Notes: generated from the letters alone by a model not told the origin. A stretch of 22,787 nt of DNA from Prevotellaceae bacterium (GCA_031257655.1 JAIROF010000033.1:1-22787), one strand, 5' to 3'; positions 14,173 through 22,303 are shown, numbered from the stretch's first letter. Translations and numbers: made by a program.

Positions 14173-14337
14173 AAGCTTATACTATTCCTTGTTGGTTTAT
14201 ATATTATTACTGTTATCACTACGTTGCTTCCGTGTTAAAGTTGTTGAGGTAACGCCCGTCAGGTATAATGGCGGGTTGAGCTTGTGTCAATGTTTTTTCT
14301 CCCTGCAAATATACATGAAATTTTTGGAATGAATGAC

Positions 14338-14472
14338 GGTAACCTCTAAAAACCCAAAAAACAAGGCTTGCGACTGGGGCAAAAGCGGGAGCTTACTAAA
14401 GTAAATGAGCGCAGTAAATAAGCACTTTGCCGAGGGAGCGTAGCGCAGCGCTTGGGGTTTTTAGCGGTTGCC
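14338..14472. mobile_element. MITE-like element, copy C
   Basis: AACCTCTAAAAACCC start, AAGGCTTGCGACTGGGGCAA and AAGCGGG, TTACTAAAGTAAATGAGC, an extra GCAGTAAATAAGCAC insertion, GAGGGAGCGTAGCGCAGCGC, TTGGGGTTTTTAG and GGTTGCC end. Nearly full length, located between the divergent SNF2 gene and lipoprotein operon. Confidence 0.8.
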
Positions 14473-14546
14473 TGACGAAAAAAAGGCGAATGGTAAATTT
14501 GCCTGCCATTTCACCCTGATTTTCTACGCTGCGCAGCCCCGCTACA

Positions 14547-14580
14547 CGGACGAATAGTCCACGTGGGGTTTTACCCCACG
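14547..14580. repeat. REP-like double hairpin
   Basis: GGAC-GAATA-GTCC (14548-14560) is followed at once by CGTGGGGT-TTT-ACCCCACG (14562-14580, 8-bp perfect stem). A GCCC/GGGC mini-hairpin lies shortly after. The form recalls REP-type palindromes mobilised by TnpA-REP transposases, but no such transposase is present. Confidence 0.55.
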
Positions 14581-14646
14581 CTGGGATGCTGGTCGCCCCC
14601 GCCCCTTCAGGGCTTGTAAATGCCTTGCACCGAACGTTACCCCGCT

Positions 14647-14675
14647 TTCATAGCACCTCAAAAAAAAAATTAGCC
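14647..14675 (+). repeat. TTCATAGCACCTC-A10-TTAGCC repeat copy
   Basis: Same sequence family as at 3572-3600 and 3738-3766; like the 3738 copy it is followed by a TTTTCGGG stretch. It lies about 85 bp upstream of the AT-rich lead-in to the lipoprotein operon promoter. No gene is seen in 14173-14833. Confidence 0.7.
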
Positions 14676-14792
14676 TTGATTTTCGGGTTTTTAGAGGTGC
14701 TTTTCTGTGATAATATCTAATATTCATGCGTTATTTTCTTTAAAAAAATGGAAAATAAACCCAAGGCATGAAAGAGTATTGCATAAATTCCA

Positions 14793-14800
14793 TACATTTG
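14793..14800 (+). promoter_or_regulatory. Promoter -7 element of the lipoprotein-PCMD-barrel operon
   Basis: TACATTTG followed by C, 33 bp before the ATG at 14834. It supports that start over the in-frame ATG at 14768, which lies upstream of the expected transcription start. Confidence 0.6.
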
Positions 14801-14833
14801 CTTTCAATACAGAACTTTAAAAATAGTACAACC

Positions 14834-15316
14834 ATGAAAATGAAAAAAAAATTTGCCGTGACGCTCCTGGCGGCGGCGGCGGCGGCAAGCACGGCAATGG
14901 TGGCTTGCGATGATAAAAATGGAACCGAAGACGACAAGTTGGAAAAATCAATAGCCGGCGACTACAAGGGGAAGCTTAACTTCGCTCTGAATGCTCCCGC
15001 TCCCTTTCCCGTTGACCCCAACATCCCAATTCCGGACAGCCTCCGGTGGAATATTAAAATCCACACCACAGATACTATTCTTGTTACCACAGACTCAATC
15101 CCGATGATAGGAATGCTGAGCGTTAAAGCATACAACAAGCAGGAGAGGACAGACAGTACGCTGTATACCATTGCGCCGATGATCGCGGGAATAGCGGCCA
15201 TCGACAGCGGCAAGGTCTGCTATCGCTATGCTACCAAAACCAGCGCTATCAGCGCAAAAGGAAAAGCGATGTCCTTGCTGCCGTTTTCCATAACGCTTAC
15301 AGGTACCAAAGAGTAG
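14834..15316 (+). CDS. Small lipoprotein, possibly calycin-like
   Basis: 160 aa from the ATG at 14834 (MKMKKKFAVTLL). A Lys-rich start, an Ala-rich core and MVAC make a lipoprotein signal with the lipid-carrying Cys at residue 25. The mature part begins DDKNGTEDDKLEKSIAGDYK. The IAGDYKGKLNFAL opening, followed by repeated beta-strand-like segments (LRWNIKIHTTDTILVTTDS, LSVKAYN, and a C-terminal SLLPFSITLTGTKE), resembles the single-domain calycin-like lipoproteins that Bacteroidota often encode beside PCMD and barrel proteins. That family call is by pattern and context only. First gene of a three-gene operon; 58 bp separate it from the next start. Likely attached to the inner face of the outer membrane or surface-exposed. 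Confidence 0.7.
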   Translation: MKMKKKFAVTLLAAAAAASTAMVACDDKNGTEDDKLEKSIAGDYKGKLNFALNAPAPFPVDPNIPIPDSLRWNIKIHTTDTILVTTDSIPMIGMLSVKAYNKQERTDSTLYTIAPMIAGIAAIDSGKVCYRYATKTSAISAKGKAMSLLPFSITLTGTKE

Positions 15317-15331
15317 TAGAGGTTGGGCTGA

Positions 15332-15374
15332 GGGAACCTCTAAATTTGGATTTACTACCGCAAATAAGCCGCTT
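15332..15374. repeat. MITE fragment D inside the lipoprotein operon
   Basis: GGGAACCTCTAAA at 15332-15344 followed by TTTACTACCGCAAATAAGCC, which resembles internal parts of copy C. Probably a deletion remnant between two genes of one operon. Confidence 0.5.
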
Positions 15375-16505
15375 ATGAGAAAAATACAAGTGCAAATTAT
15401 GGCTGTTGCCGCCGGCCTTGCCGGCATGAGCGCCTGCATCAAGCCGGAGCTGCCGAGCAGCGAAGCCGATATTGACGTCGAAAAATTTGAGCTGCCCGGC
15501 ATTAAATGCTTGGAAAAGGAGATCAAAGAAGGAAACAGCATCTACATAAAGGTGGGGAGCCAGCATTGGCTATCGCTCCTAAGCATTTGCCCGCAGATAG
15601 AAATCTCCAAAGGCGCAACCATTACGCCGCCCCTGGGCGTAGCGGTCGACTTAAACACCGTAGAATACGTGGTAACCGCCGAAAACAAAAAATCATCCAA
15701 AACCTACACCTTCAACTTGGCGCAGGAGTACAGCGGCGATACCGTTTTTTTCCCCTTCGAAGGCTGGAAGGTAAGCAGTGAGGGCTACTACACCCTTAAC
15801 GATGCCGACTGGAGCAGCGGCAACGCAGGCGTAAGCCTGGGGTTGCCATTGCTCGAACGGGACAAAATCCCCGAAAACTACCCCAGCCAAATGGAGGCCT
15901 CGGGCAAGAAGGGCAGCGCCGTAAAGCTGGAGACCAAGCTGGGTGGGAAAAGACTGCCGTTTATGAATGTTCCGGTATGGTCGGGCAACTTCTTCCTGGG
16001 GAGCTTCAACATAGGCAAAGCGCTGTCGAGTACGCTGGAGGCAACAGAGTTTGGGCGCAGGTACCAGCGCAAGCCGCGCTGCATACAGGGCTACTACAAG
16101 TACCGCGAGGGCAGCGGCAGGTACAACGACAACGGCACGGAAATCGACCGCCCCGATTCGTGCAGCATCTACGCCGTGTTTTACCGCGCCGACCAGGGTA
16201 GCAGCATCGTAACGCTCACGGCCTACGACGTCAACACCTCGCCGCGAATTCTTGCCCGCGCAGAGCTTCGCGACGGCTCGTCAACCGTCGGCGACGACTT
16301 TCACGAATTTAGCATCGACTTTGGGGAGTATCCGGTTGAGCCGGACTTTGAAAACCATACGTACAAGCTGGCGGTAGTATTTTCGTCGAGCGCGCGCGGA
16401 GGAACGCCAAAATACGAAAACGGACAGCCTGCAAAAACGGCTATCTACGCCGGAAAGGTGGGCAGCGCGCTTGTGGTGGACGAGGTGAAGGTAATCAACT
16501 ATTAG
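15375..16505 (+). CDS. PCMD-domain lipoprotein (putative carbohydrate metabolism domain)
   Basis: 376 aa from the ATG at 15375. Signal MRKIQVQIMAVAAGLAGMSA is followed by Cys21, a lipobox. Residues about 30-125 form a region reading like an Ig/BACON-type repeat (ISKGATITPPLGVAVDLN, VEYVVTAENKKSSKTYTFNL). From about 135 the PCMD pattern is visible: FFPFEGWKVS, then AVKLETKLGG, GNFFLGSFNIG, a GYYKYREGSGRYND turn, DSCSIYAVFYRAD, ARAELRDGS, and FHEFSIDFGEYP, ending with YKLAVVFSSSARGG, GSALVVDEVKVINY. PCMD domains are beta-sandwich modules suspected of glycan binding; activity is unproven. It stands between a small lipoprotein and an outer-membrane barrel protein in one operon, which suggests a joint surface assembly. 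Confidence 0.82.
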   Translation: MRKIQVQIMAVAAGLAGMSACIKPELPSSEADIDVEKFELPGIKCLEKEIKEGNSIYIKVGSQHWLSLLSICPQIEISKGATITPPLGVAVDLNTVEYVVTAENKKSSKTYTFNLAQEYSGDTVFFPFEGWKVSSEGYYTLNDADWSSGNAGVSLGLPLLERDKIPENYPSQMEASGKKGSAVKLETKLGGKRLPFMNVPVWSGNFFLGSFNIGKALSSTLEATEFGRRYQRKPRCIQGYYKYREGSGRYNDNGTEIDRPDSCSIYAVFYRADQGSSIVTLTAYDVNTSPRILARAELRDGSSTVGDDFHEFSIDFGEYPVEPDFENHTYKLAVVFSSSARGGTPKYENGQPAKTAIYAGKVGSALVVDEVKVINY

Positions 16506-16587
16506 CGCTGAAAATCGAATCCTACCCTTGCTTAATCCGGCTGGCCGGCCTGGCTGACCGGCTAACGTTCAATCCAAAATCACGGTC

Positions 16588-17325
16588 ATGAAGCATACAT
16601 ATCCATTTTTGCTGCTCCTTTTGCTTGCGCAGAGCGGCTTTTCGCAGGAAAATTCGTGGGGAAAATTTGACTTTAAGGTAAAGGCAGGCGCAAACATTGG
16701 GGGTACCGCCCCTATGGGCATTCCGGCGCAGGTGCGGGAGATTAAGTCCTTCAACCCGCTTATTTCGCTCAGCATGGAGGCCGGCGTGGTGCGCTGGCTC
16801 GATGCGCGGTGGGGCATTTCGTCCGGCATACGGTTTGAGAACAAGGGCATGACTACCGTTGCCCGCGTAAAGGAGTACGCCATGCGCCTGCACCTGGATG
16901 ATGGCGAAATATCGGGATTGTTCACCGGCGAGGTGGAAACGAAGGTGAAAAACGGGTACCTCAACATCCCGCTTGCGCTGCACTACCGCCTGCTTGCGTC
17001 GCTCAACGCGCGGCTGGGAGGCTACTACGCCTACCTGCTCGACCCGTCGTTTACCGGAGTTGCCTGCGCGGGGCACTTCAGGCAGGGCGACCCCGGTTTT
17101 GAGCACAACATGGAGATGGAGAGGCAGCCCTATGAGTTTTCGAGCGAGCTGAGCAAGCACGATTTCGGGCTGCTTGGCGGCGTGGAGTGGAACGCCTTCC
17201 GGCACCTGGTGGTTTCGTTTGACCTCAACTGGGGGCTGCACACGATTTTCGTAAAAGGTTTTACCGGCGTCAGCTTTCCCATGTACAACGTGTACTCGAA
17301 TGTAGCCTTTGGCTACCATTTTTGA
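16588..17325 (+). CDS. Outer-membrane beta-barrel protein, PorT-like
   Basis: 245 aa from the ATG at 16588. Signal peptide MKHTYPFLLLLLLAQSGFSQ with cleavage expected after FSQ. The mature protein is built of alternating amphipathic strands: FDFKVKAGANIGG at the start, WGISSGIRFENKGM, VKNGYLNIPLALHYRL, LNARLGGYYAYLL, FGLLGGVEWNAFRHLVVSFD, and the terminal YNVYSNVAFGYHF ending in Phe, as usual for barrels assembled by BamA. It fits the outer-membrane beta-barrel domain common in Bacteroidota (PorT/OMP_b-brl), about eight to ten strands. Last gene of the operon, about 80 bp after the PCMD gene. Role unknown; it could anchor or export the two lipoproteins. Confidence 0.82.
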   Translation: MKHTYPFLLLLLLAQSGFSQENSWGKFDFKVKAGANIGGTAPMGIPAQVREIKSFNPLISLSMEAGVVRWLDARWGISSGIRFENKGMTTVARVKEYAMRLHLDDGEISGLFTGEVETKVKNGYLNIPLALHYRLLASLNARLGGYYAYLLDPSFTGVACAGHFRQGDPGFEHNMEMERQPYEFSSELSKHDFGLLGGVEWNAFRHLVVSFDLNWGLHTIFVKGFTGVSFPMYNVYSNVAFGYHF

Positions 17326-17414
17326 TTTTTTTACCCTATGTCGCTGCTGTACGCAGCCTGCGCCGCGCCGGTGCGCCTTTTCGTCGAATTGGAGATGAGC
17401 CTGTAAGACGTGAG

Positions 17415-18728
17415 CTATCGTTTTTCCGCAGGCGGCAGCTCGCCAGCCCCTCCGCTTGCCCTGCGGGCTGCTGCCGCCCGCCGCGCCTGCGCCCAGGGCA
17501 TGACCAGCGCCGGCGCCTGCTCTCGCGACAGCAGCTCCGCCATGTGCATCATGTAGGGTTCTACGTGAGAAAAGAACAGCTTGTAGCCCTCGCAGAGGGC
17601 ATTTTTGTTTTTTTCGCCGTCGGCGCTGAGCGCAAACCTGTGCTTGGGGCACTCGCCGCGGCAGGCAAAGTAGTAGCGGCAGCGGAGGCACTCGCGCGGC
17701 AGCCCGTTGCGCTTGTCTACGCCAAACTTGAACTGCTGCTTCGACCCCAGCATGGCCGCGAAGTCGTCGTGCAGCAGGTTGCCCAGCCGGTGCTCGGGGT
17801 AAACAAAGTGGTCGCACGAGTACACGTCGCCGTTGTGCTCTACGACCAGCGCGGCGCCGCAGGTTTCGCCAAACGAGCAGAGGCCGGGCGGTGCGCCAAC
17901 CCACTGCGCCAGCGCCACGTCGAACAGCTGCACGTAGTAGCGCCCCACGTCTGCGAGCACCCACTCGTCGAAAATGTCGCGCATAAACTCCCCAAACCCT
18001 TTTGCCGAAACGCTCCACGGCGCGAGGTGCGACCCCGCTACGCCCGGCGCAACAATGGCTTCGCGGCTACCGTCGCCACCGCTCACCGTATGCTCCAGCG
18101 CAGGCAAAAACTGCATAAACCGGCTGCCGATGGACTTTAGAAAGCGGTAAACCTTAGCGCCGCGCCCCTCGCTCAGGTTGCTCACCACGCTGAGCGTGTT
18201 GTACTCCACCCGCAGCCGCGCCATGAGCTCCACCGCCTGCATCACCTTTCCAAACGACGGACGGCCGCTGTGCGCGCAGCGGTAGGCGTCGTGAATATCC
18301 TGCGGCCCGTCGATGGAGACGCCCACCAGAAAGCTGTGCTCCCGAAAAAATTTGCACCACTCCGGCGTTACCAGCTGCCCGTTGGTTTGCAGCGCATTTT
18401 CGATTTTTTTGCCGCCGGCGTACTGCCGCTGCAGCTTCATGGCCAGGCGAAAGTAGTCCAGCCCGGCCAGCAGCGGCTCGCCGCCGTGCCACACAAACGT
18501 CACCACCGGCGAGGAGCACGACGCTATGTAGCGCTCAACGTAGCGCTCCAGCACTTCGGGCGACATTTTTGCCTGCCGCCGGTTGTAGAGCTCGGCTTTG
18601 TCCAAGTAGTAGCAGTAGCGGCAGGCGAGGTTGCACGTTGAGCCAACCGGCTTGACCATGGTGGAAAAATCGGCCGGGGCGCTGTACCGCAGGGCGTCGG
18701 CATACGTAATGGCGGGCTTGTAGGGCAT
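17415..18728 (-). CDS. Anaerobic sulfatase-maturating type radical SAM/SPASM enzyme
   Basis: 437 aa from the ATG at 18728 (MPYKPAITYADALRY). An in-frame ATG at 18827 lies upstream of the -7 box at 18764-18758 and would add a non-conserved leader. The radical SAM cluster motif CNLACRYC has C32, C36 and C39. TFVWHGGEPLL and VGVSIDGPQDIHD are typical of the anSME group. The C-terminal SPASM region has CSFGETCG, VYSCDHFVYPEHRLGN, CLRCRYYFACRGECPKHRF and a later NALCEGYKLFF, enough Cys for two auxiliary 4Fe-4S clusters. anSMEs convert a Cys or Ser of sulfatases to formylglycine. No sulfatase is in the window, so the client must be encoded elsewhere or differ. The last 28 residues are a low-complexity Arg/Ala tail. 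Confidence 0.88.
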   Translation of the reverse strand: MPYKPAITYADALRYSAPADFSTMVKPVGSTCNLACRYCYYLDKAELYNRRQAKMSPEVLERYVERYIASCSSPVVTFVWHGGEPLLAGLDYFRLAMKLQRQYAGGKKIENALQTNGQLVTPEWCKFFREHSFLVGVSIDGPQDIHDAYRCAHSGRPSFGKVMQAVELMARLRVEYNTLSVVSNLSEGRGAKVYRFLKSIGSRFMQFLPALEHTVSGGDGSREAIVAPGVAGSHLAPWSVSAKGFGEFMRDIFDEWVLADVGRYYVQLFDVALAQWVGAPPGLCSFGETCGAALVVEHNGDVYSCDHFVYPEHRLGNLLHDDFAAMLGSKQQFKFGVDKRNGLPRECLRCRYYFACRGECPKHRFALSADGEKNKNALCEGYKLFFSHVEPYMMHMAELLSREQAPALVMPWAQARRAAAARRASGGAGELPPAEKR

Positions 18729-18757
18729 CGAAAATATGGTTTGGGTGAAAATTAGCG

Positions 18758-18764
18758 CAAAGTA
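18758..18764 (-). promoter_or_regulatory. Promoter -7-like element of the radical SAM gene
   Basis: TACTTTG followed by C on the minus strand, one base short of TAnnTTTG. Start near 18750 leaves about 22 nt before the ATG at 18728 and excludes the upstream ATG at 18827. Confidence 0.45.
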
Positions 18765-18919
18765 AGCAATTTTTTGCCGAAAAAAGCTGCGCAAAATATA
18801 CCATAAAGATGGTATTTTGCAGCGCATAAAGGGAAGCTCTAAAAACCGCTAATTCTTTTTTTTGGTGGTGGCGGCATCCATGAAAATGAAGCTCCTCCAA
18901 GCGTCTCGGCGACGAAATG

Positions 18920-19023
18920 GCGCTGTAGAGACGCACGGCGTGCGTCTCGGCGTGCGTCTCGGCGACGAAATGGCGCTGATGCGCAAGGCGCAGTGAGACG
19001 CACGCCGTGCGTCTCTACAGCGC
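18920..19023. repeat. 29-bp perfect inverted repeat with direct repeats
   Basis: 18920-18948 (GCGCTGTAGAGACGCACGGC...) is the exact reverse complement of 18995-19023, with 46 bp between. Each arm contains the palindrome GACGCACGGCGTGCGTC or its complement. GTCTCGGCGACGAAATGGCG occurs twice (18903-18922 and 18957-18976). No gene is seen. Confidence 0.85.
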
Positions 19024-19106
19024 TCTGCATCGCACCATGCGCCATCAACCATAATTTTGTACCCGTAAAAGCTCTTTGCCCCTCTGTTGCTTCGACTGCA
19101 AATGTT

Positions 19107-19325
19107 GCGCTCGCTACGCTCGGCTTTCTCACAAAACAACCTCAGCAGCAATGAGCCGGCAAACCACAATCCAACCTCACGACCTCATTTTTCCGTTTGC
19201 TCGTCTCCCAATTTTCGACGCTCGTCCGCAAATCTTCGTTAATAATGAGGTAATGAGGTTGTTACATGTTGTTGTTCGCTCGGCTACTGAGGTTGTTTTG
19301 TTAGGAAACCGAGCGCAACGAGCGC
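19107..19325. repeat. 42-bp imperfect inverted repeat, possible small element of 219 bp
   Basis: Arms 19107-19148 and 19284-19325 pair with few mismatches and share CAAAACAACCTCAG exactly. The spacer contains a looser nested pair of AACCTCA.../...TGAGGTT blocks. No coding frame is credible here. A fragment of the TTCATAGCCCCTC repeat follows at 19390-19420. Confidence 0.7.
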
Positions 19326-19389
19326 ACGAACACCAAAAAATAAGCACGAGTGAGTAGCTGAGGTTCCCCCGCTCGGCGCAGCCCATCTT

Positions 19390-19420
19390 TTCATAGCCCC
19401 TCACCCAAAAAAAATTAGCC
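19390..19420 (+). repeat. TTCATAGCCCCTC / TTAGCC repeat copy
   Basis: Same family as the copies at 3572-3600, 3738-3766 and 14647-14675, here with a CCC insertion. It lies 12 bp downstream of the peptidase stop, so its T-run (minus strand) could help end transcription, though no strong stem precedes it. Confidence 0.6.
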
Positions 19421-19431
19421 ATATTCTCCTT

Positions 19432-21537
19432 TCACTGTTCTCCTTTCAGGTAGGTGCGAAACCATCCGAACAGCTCGGTTTGCCATACCACCGCATTTTG
19501 CGGTTTGGCAACAAAGTGGGTTTCGTCGGGGAAAAAGAGGAGCTTGCTGGGTATCCCCTGCAGCTGCGCCGCGCTGAATGCCTGCAGCCCTTCGGAGTAG
19601 GGCACGCGGTAGTCGTGCTCTCCAACGCTTATCAGGATGGGGGTTGTCCACCTGTGCACGAGCTTGTGCGGGGATTTTTCGTAGGCGTAGCTTAGCTTTG
19701 GCCGCTTATCCCAGTAGGGGCCTCCGATGTCGTAGTTGACAAAAAACATTTCTTCGGTGGCGCCGTACATGCTTTCGAGGTTAAACATGCCGTTGTGGGC
19801 AGCAAAGGCCTTAAATCGGTTGTTGTGCGTACCGGCAAGGTAGTATACCGAGTATCCGCCGTAGCTGGCGCCCAGGGCGCCCAGGTTGGAGGCGTCGACG
19901 TATTTTTCGGCCTTTAGCGCGTCGATGGCGGAGTAGTAGTCCAGGATGTTTTGCCCTGCATAGTCGCCCGAAATTTGCGTCAGCCAGGCTTTTCCGAAGG
20001 TTGGCACGCCGCGCCTGTTGGGCGCAACAACAATGTACCCCTGCGCGGCCATGAGCTGCAGGTTCCAGCGCCGGCTCCAGAACTGGCTCACGGCGCTCTG
20101 CGGCCCGCCCTGGCAGTAGAGCAGGGCGGGGTACTTTTGCTCGGGGTCGAATCCGGGGGGGAAGACGACCCAGGTGAGCATTTGCTTGCCGTCGGTAGTC
20201 CTAATCCAGCGCTCCTCTACGGCGCCGAGCGTCAGGTGGTCGTAGAGGTGCTTGTTGGTTGCCGTAAGCTGCGTGCTGCCGCCGTCGGCAGCGCTTATGG
20301 CGAAGAGCTCCGGCGCCATGCTCATGCTCATCCGGATTCCTGCCACCAGCCCACCCTTTGCGGCTACGTCGGTATAGTCGTGCGCCCCGCTCGTTAGCTG
20401 CGCAACCGTTCCCTGCTCTACGTCGGCCTTATACACCTGGTAGGTGGCGTTGACGCCGCTCACGAAGTAGAGCGTTTGGCTGTCGCCCCAGCAGAAGGTT
20501 GTGGCGCCCTCTTCCGTATTTTTGGTGGCTTCGCTCACGATTCCGGTTTCGAGCGCCATCACCATGAGGCGATTCTTGTCGCTTTCGTAGCCGGGCGTCT
20601 CCATGCTCAGCCAGGCGAGCCGCAGCCCGTCGGGCGATACGAGGGGGCGACGGTCGTAGCCTTTGTTGCCCTCGGTGAGGTTGGTGGTAGCGCCGGTTTC
20701 GGCGTCGTAGCAGTAGATGTCGGAGTTGGTGCTGAGGGCGTACTCTTTTCCCGCCATTTTTTTGCCGGCGTAGTAGATGTAGCGGCCTTCGGGGTCCCAG
20801 CACACATCGCTAATGCTGAAGTCGGTTGCCATGGGCGTATCCCAGGCTTCGCCTTCGTTGATATCCTTTTCGCCCACCAGCGCTCCGTAGGCGAATCCCG
20901 CCACAAAAAGGTGGGAGTAGGCGCCGTCGTCCCACGTATCCCAGTGGCGGTACATGAGGTCGCCAATGATGCGGACGTTGGCTTTGGGCAGATTGGGGTA
21001 GCGATCGGCAAGGGTTTTGCCTACCTGAACCTTCTTGACGTACAGCGCCCTGTTTCCCCTGGGGGATAGCTCAAAGGCCCGAATGCCGTCTTTGACGTCG
21101 CTCACCTGCTTTAGCGTCCGCTTTTCATCCGCCGGCGCAATTTCCCAGATTTGCGCTGTGCCGCTTCGGTCGGAGATGAAGCGAATGGTCTTGCCGTCTG
21201 CGCTCCAGCGCGGGTTGGATTCCGAGCCGTGCTCGTCGGTCAGCTTTTCGGGGTTGGCCTCGCCGCTGGAGGGCACGAGGTAGAGGCTGGTTACGCCCCG
21301 GTTTTCTGCCAGGTTGTAGTGCCTTACGCAGTAGGCTATTTGCCTGCCGTCGGGCGAAATCTGCGGGTCGCTCACCTGGCCGAACTTCCATAAGATTTCG
21401 GGGGTAAGCACGCCCTGCTTTTTTTCCTCCGGCGTAAGCTGGTTGTCTATCTTAAAAGCGCTGCCGGCCTCCTCGCCGCCGCAGGCCGAAAATGCTGCTA
21501 ACGCCATGGCGGCACAAAAAAATTTAGCTCGTTGCAT
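19432..21537 (-). CDS. S9-family prolyl-oligopeptidase-like peptidase, lipoprotein
   Basis: 701 aa from the ATG at 21537. Signal MQRAKFFCAAMALAAFSA ends in a lipobox Cys19, followed by Gly/Glu-rich residues. The first 430 residues form a beta-propeller with repeats such as VSDPQISPDGRQIAYCV, NPRWSADGKTIRFISDRSG and RPLVSPDGLRLAWLSM. The C-terminal alpha/beta-hydrolase domain has GGPQSAVSQFWSRRWNLQ, the nucleophile motif GASYGGYS (Ser about 557), GEHDYRVP (Asp about 640) and DETHFV (His about 674), a complete catalytic triad. It is closest in pattern to the dipeptidyl-peptidase 5 group of Bacteroidota, which removes dipeptides from peptides in the periplasm. Follows the CCC-motif protein by 27 bp in one operon. 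Confidence 0.92.
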   Translation of the reverse strand: MQRAKFFCAAMALAAFSACGGEEAGSAFKIDNQLTPEEKKQGVLTPEILWKFGQVSDPQISPDGRQIAYCVRHYNLAENRGVTSLYLVPSSGEANPEKLTDEHGSESNPRWSADGKTIRFISDRSGTAQIWEIAPADEKRTLKQVSDVKDGIRAFELSPRGNRALYVKKVQVGKTLADRYPNLPKANVRIIGDLMYRHWDTWDDGAYSHLFVAGFAYGALVGEKDINEGEAWDTPMATDFSISDVCWDPEGRYIYYAGKKMAGKEYALSTNSDIYCYDAETGATTNLTEGNKGYDRRPLVSPDGLRLAWLSMETPGYESDKNRLMVMALETGIVSEATKNTEEGATTFCWGDSQTLYFVSGVNATYQVYKADVEQGTVAQLTSGAHDYTDVAAKGGLVAGIRMSMSMAPELFAISAADGGSTQLTATNKHLYDHLTLGAVEERWIRTTDGKQMLTWVVFPPGFDPEQKYPALLYCQGGPQSAVSQFWSRRWNLQLMAAQGYIVVAPNRRGVPTFGKAWLTQISGDYAGQNILDYYSAIDALKAEKYVDASNLGALGASYGGYSVYYLAGTHNNRFKAFAAHNGMFNLESMYGATEEMFFVNYDIGGPYWDKRPKLSYAYEKSPHKLVHRWTTPILISVGEHDYRVPYSEGLQAFSAAQLQGIPSKLLFFPDETHFVAKPQNAVVWQTELFGWFRTYLKGEQ

Positions 21538-21564
21538 ATTCCAATGGTTGTCATTATTAGCCGC

Positions 21565-21921
21565 TTACACTTGCGTAAGGGAGTGAAAATCGTTGAGCAC
21601 GCTGGCCGGGTTGAAGATGATAGCCCAGCCAAAAATCATTACGACAATGATTATCAAAATAATGTAAATGAGGGACGGTATCAGGCCTATCCATGCGCAG
21701 ATTTTCCCTGCATTCAGGTTGCTAAAGGAGCTTACCGTGTACTTGCCGGGGTTGGCTGCGTAGAGCTGCGCAGATGACCGGGCTATAACCAGCGCAACAA
21801 CTGCGCAAACAAAGCCGGGTATGCCATAGCAAAAGCACGATACGATGGAAAGAACCCCTAAAACAAGCACCAGCGTTGAGCTGGGGAGCGACTCCTGTGG
21901 CTCGTAAAATTTTTGTTCCAT
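21565..21921 (-). CDS. CCC-motif-type two-helix membrane protein
   Basis: 118 aa from the ATG at 21921. A polar N-terminus (MEQKFYEPQESLPSST) precedes a first membrane segment with VLGVLSIVSCFCYGIPGFVC and CAVVALVIA, a loop YAANPGKYTVSSFSNLNAGK, and a second segment ICAWIGLIPSLIYIILIIIVVMIFG. This matches the small Bacteroidota CCC-motif membrane proteins, relatives of the CD225/DUF4190 type. The usual Cys-Cys-Cys is here Cys-Phe-Cys, so the middle Cys is replaced. Function unknown. First gene of the operon with the S9 peptidase. A TACCTTTG -7 box lies 75 bp upstream (22004-21997). Confidence 0.8.
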   Translation of the reverse strand: MEQKFYEPQESLPSSTLVLVLGVLSIVSCFCYGIPGFVCAVVALVIARSSAQLYAANPGKYTVSSFSNLNAGKICAWIGLIPSLIYIILIIIVVMIFGWAIIFNPASVLNDFHSLTQV

Positions 21922-21996
21922 AATCGAAAATGTGTTTGATGAATAGAATATTTAGTTTAACCACCATGCAAAACTTTACAGGGTACCTGCGGTATG

Positions 21997-22004
21997 CAAA
22001 GGTA
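21997..22004 (-). promoter_or_regulatory. Promoter -7 element of the CCC-protein / S9 peptidase operon
   Basis: TACCTTTG then C on the minus strand; no good -33 TTTG is seen. Start near 21990 gives a leader of about 70 nt. Confidence 0.55.
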
Positions 22005-22163
22005 GCAAAAAAGTTAACATTGGCGCTAATGCCGCTTTCAAAAACTTTGCCGGCAAAGACGTCTAATCTGTAAATGCCGTAACATCAAAGGCTTTCGCCT
22101 TATTTGTCCGGGGGGCGTCCCCCAAATTTAAGCGCATTTTGCCGCCCAATTTGCGCCCCGGAT

Positions 22164-22194
22164 TTTGTACTCTCAGATAAACTCGCTACATTTG
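22164..22194 (+). promoter_or_regulatory. Promoter of tRNA-Leu
   Basis: TTTG (22164-22167) and TACATTTG (22187-22194) are 19 nt apart, an exact match to the consensus, 18 bp before the tRNA. Confidence 0.75.
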
Positions 22195-22212
22195 CAGCCT
22201 CTGCTTGAGCAA

Positions 22213-22296
22213 GCCCGGGTGGCGGAATTGGTAGACGCGCTGGTCTCAAACACCAGTGGCAGCAATGCCGTGCCGGTTCGATCCCGGCCTCGGGTA
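22213..22296 (+). tRNA. tRNA-Leu (anticodon CAA)
   Basis: Acceptor GCCCGGG / CTCGGGT (22213-22219 with 22289-22295), discriminator A, and no encoded CCA. D arm with AATTGGTAGA. Anticodon stem CTGGT / ACCAG with loop CTCAAAC, giving CAA (decodes UUG). The long variable arm TGGCAGCAATGCCG is of the class II type expected for Leu; the T arm carries GGTTCGATCC. A strong promoter precedes it and a terminator follows. It lacks the encoded CCA that the tRNA-Arg has. Confidence 0.95.
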
Positions 22297-22303
22297 CTCA
22301 GCT

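Noticed and set aside
14768..14833. Upstream ATG start for the small lipoprotein
   Set aside because: The -7 box at 14793-14800 lies downstream of it, and the signal peptide begins at 14834.
18729..18827. Upstream ATG start for the radical SAM enzyme
   Set aside because: The added residues cover the promoter-like TACTTTG and are not expected in this family.
18849..19169. 106-codon minus-strand frame, Arg-rich
   Set aside because: It is built from the inverted and direct repeats at 18903-19023; the same peptide pieces recur because of the repeats.
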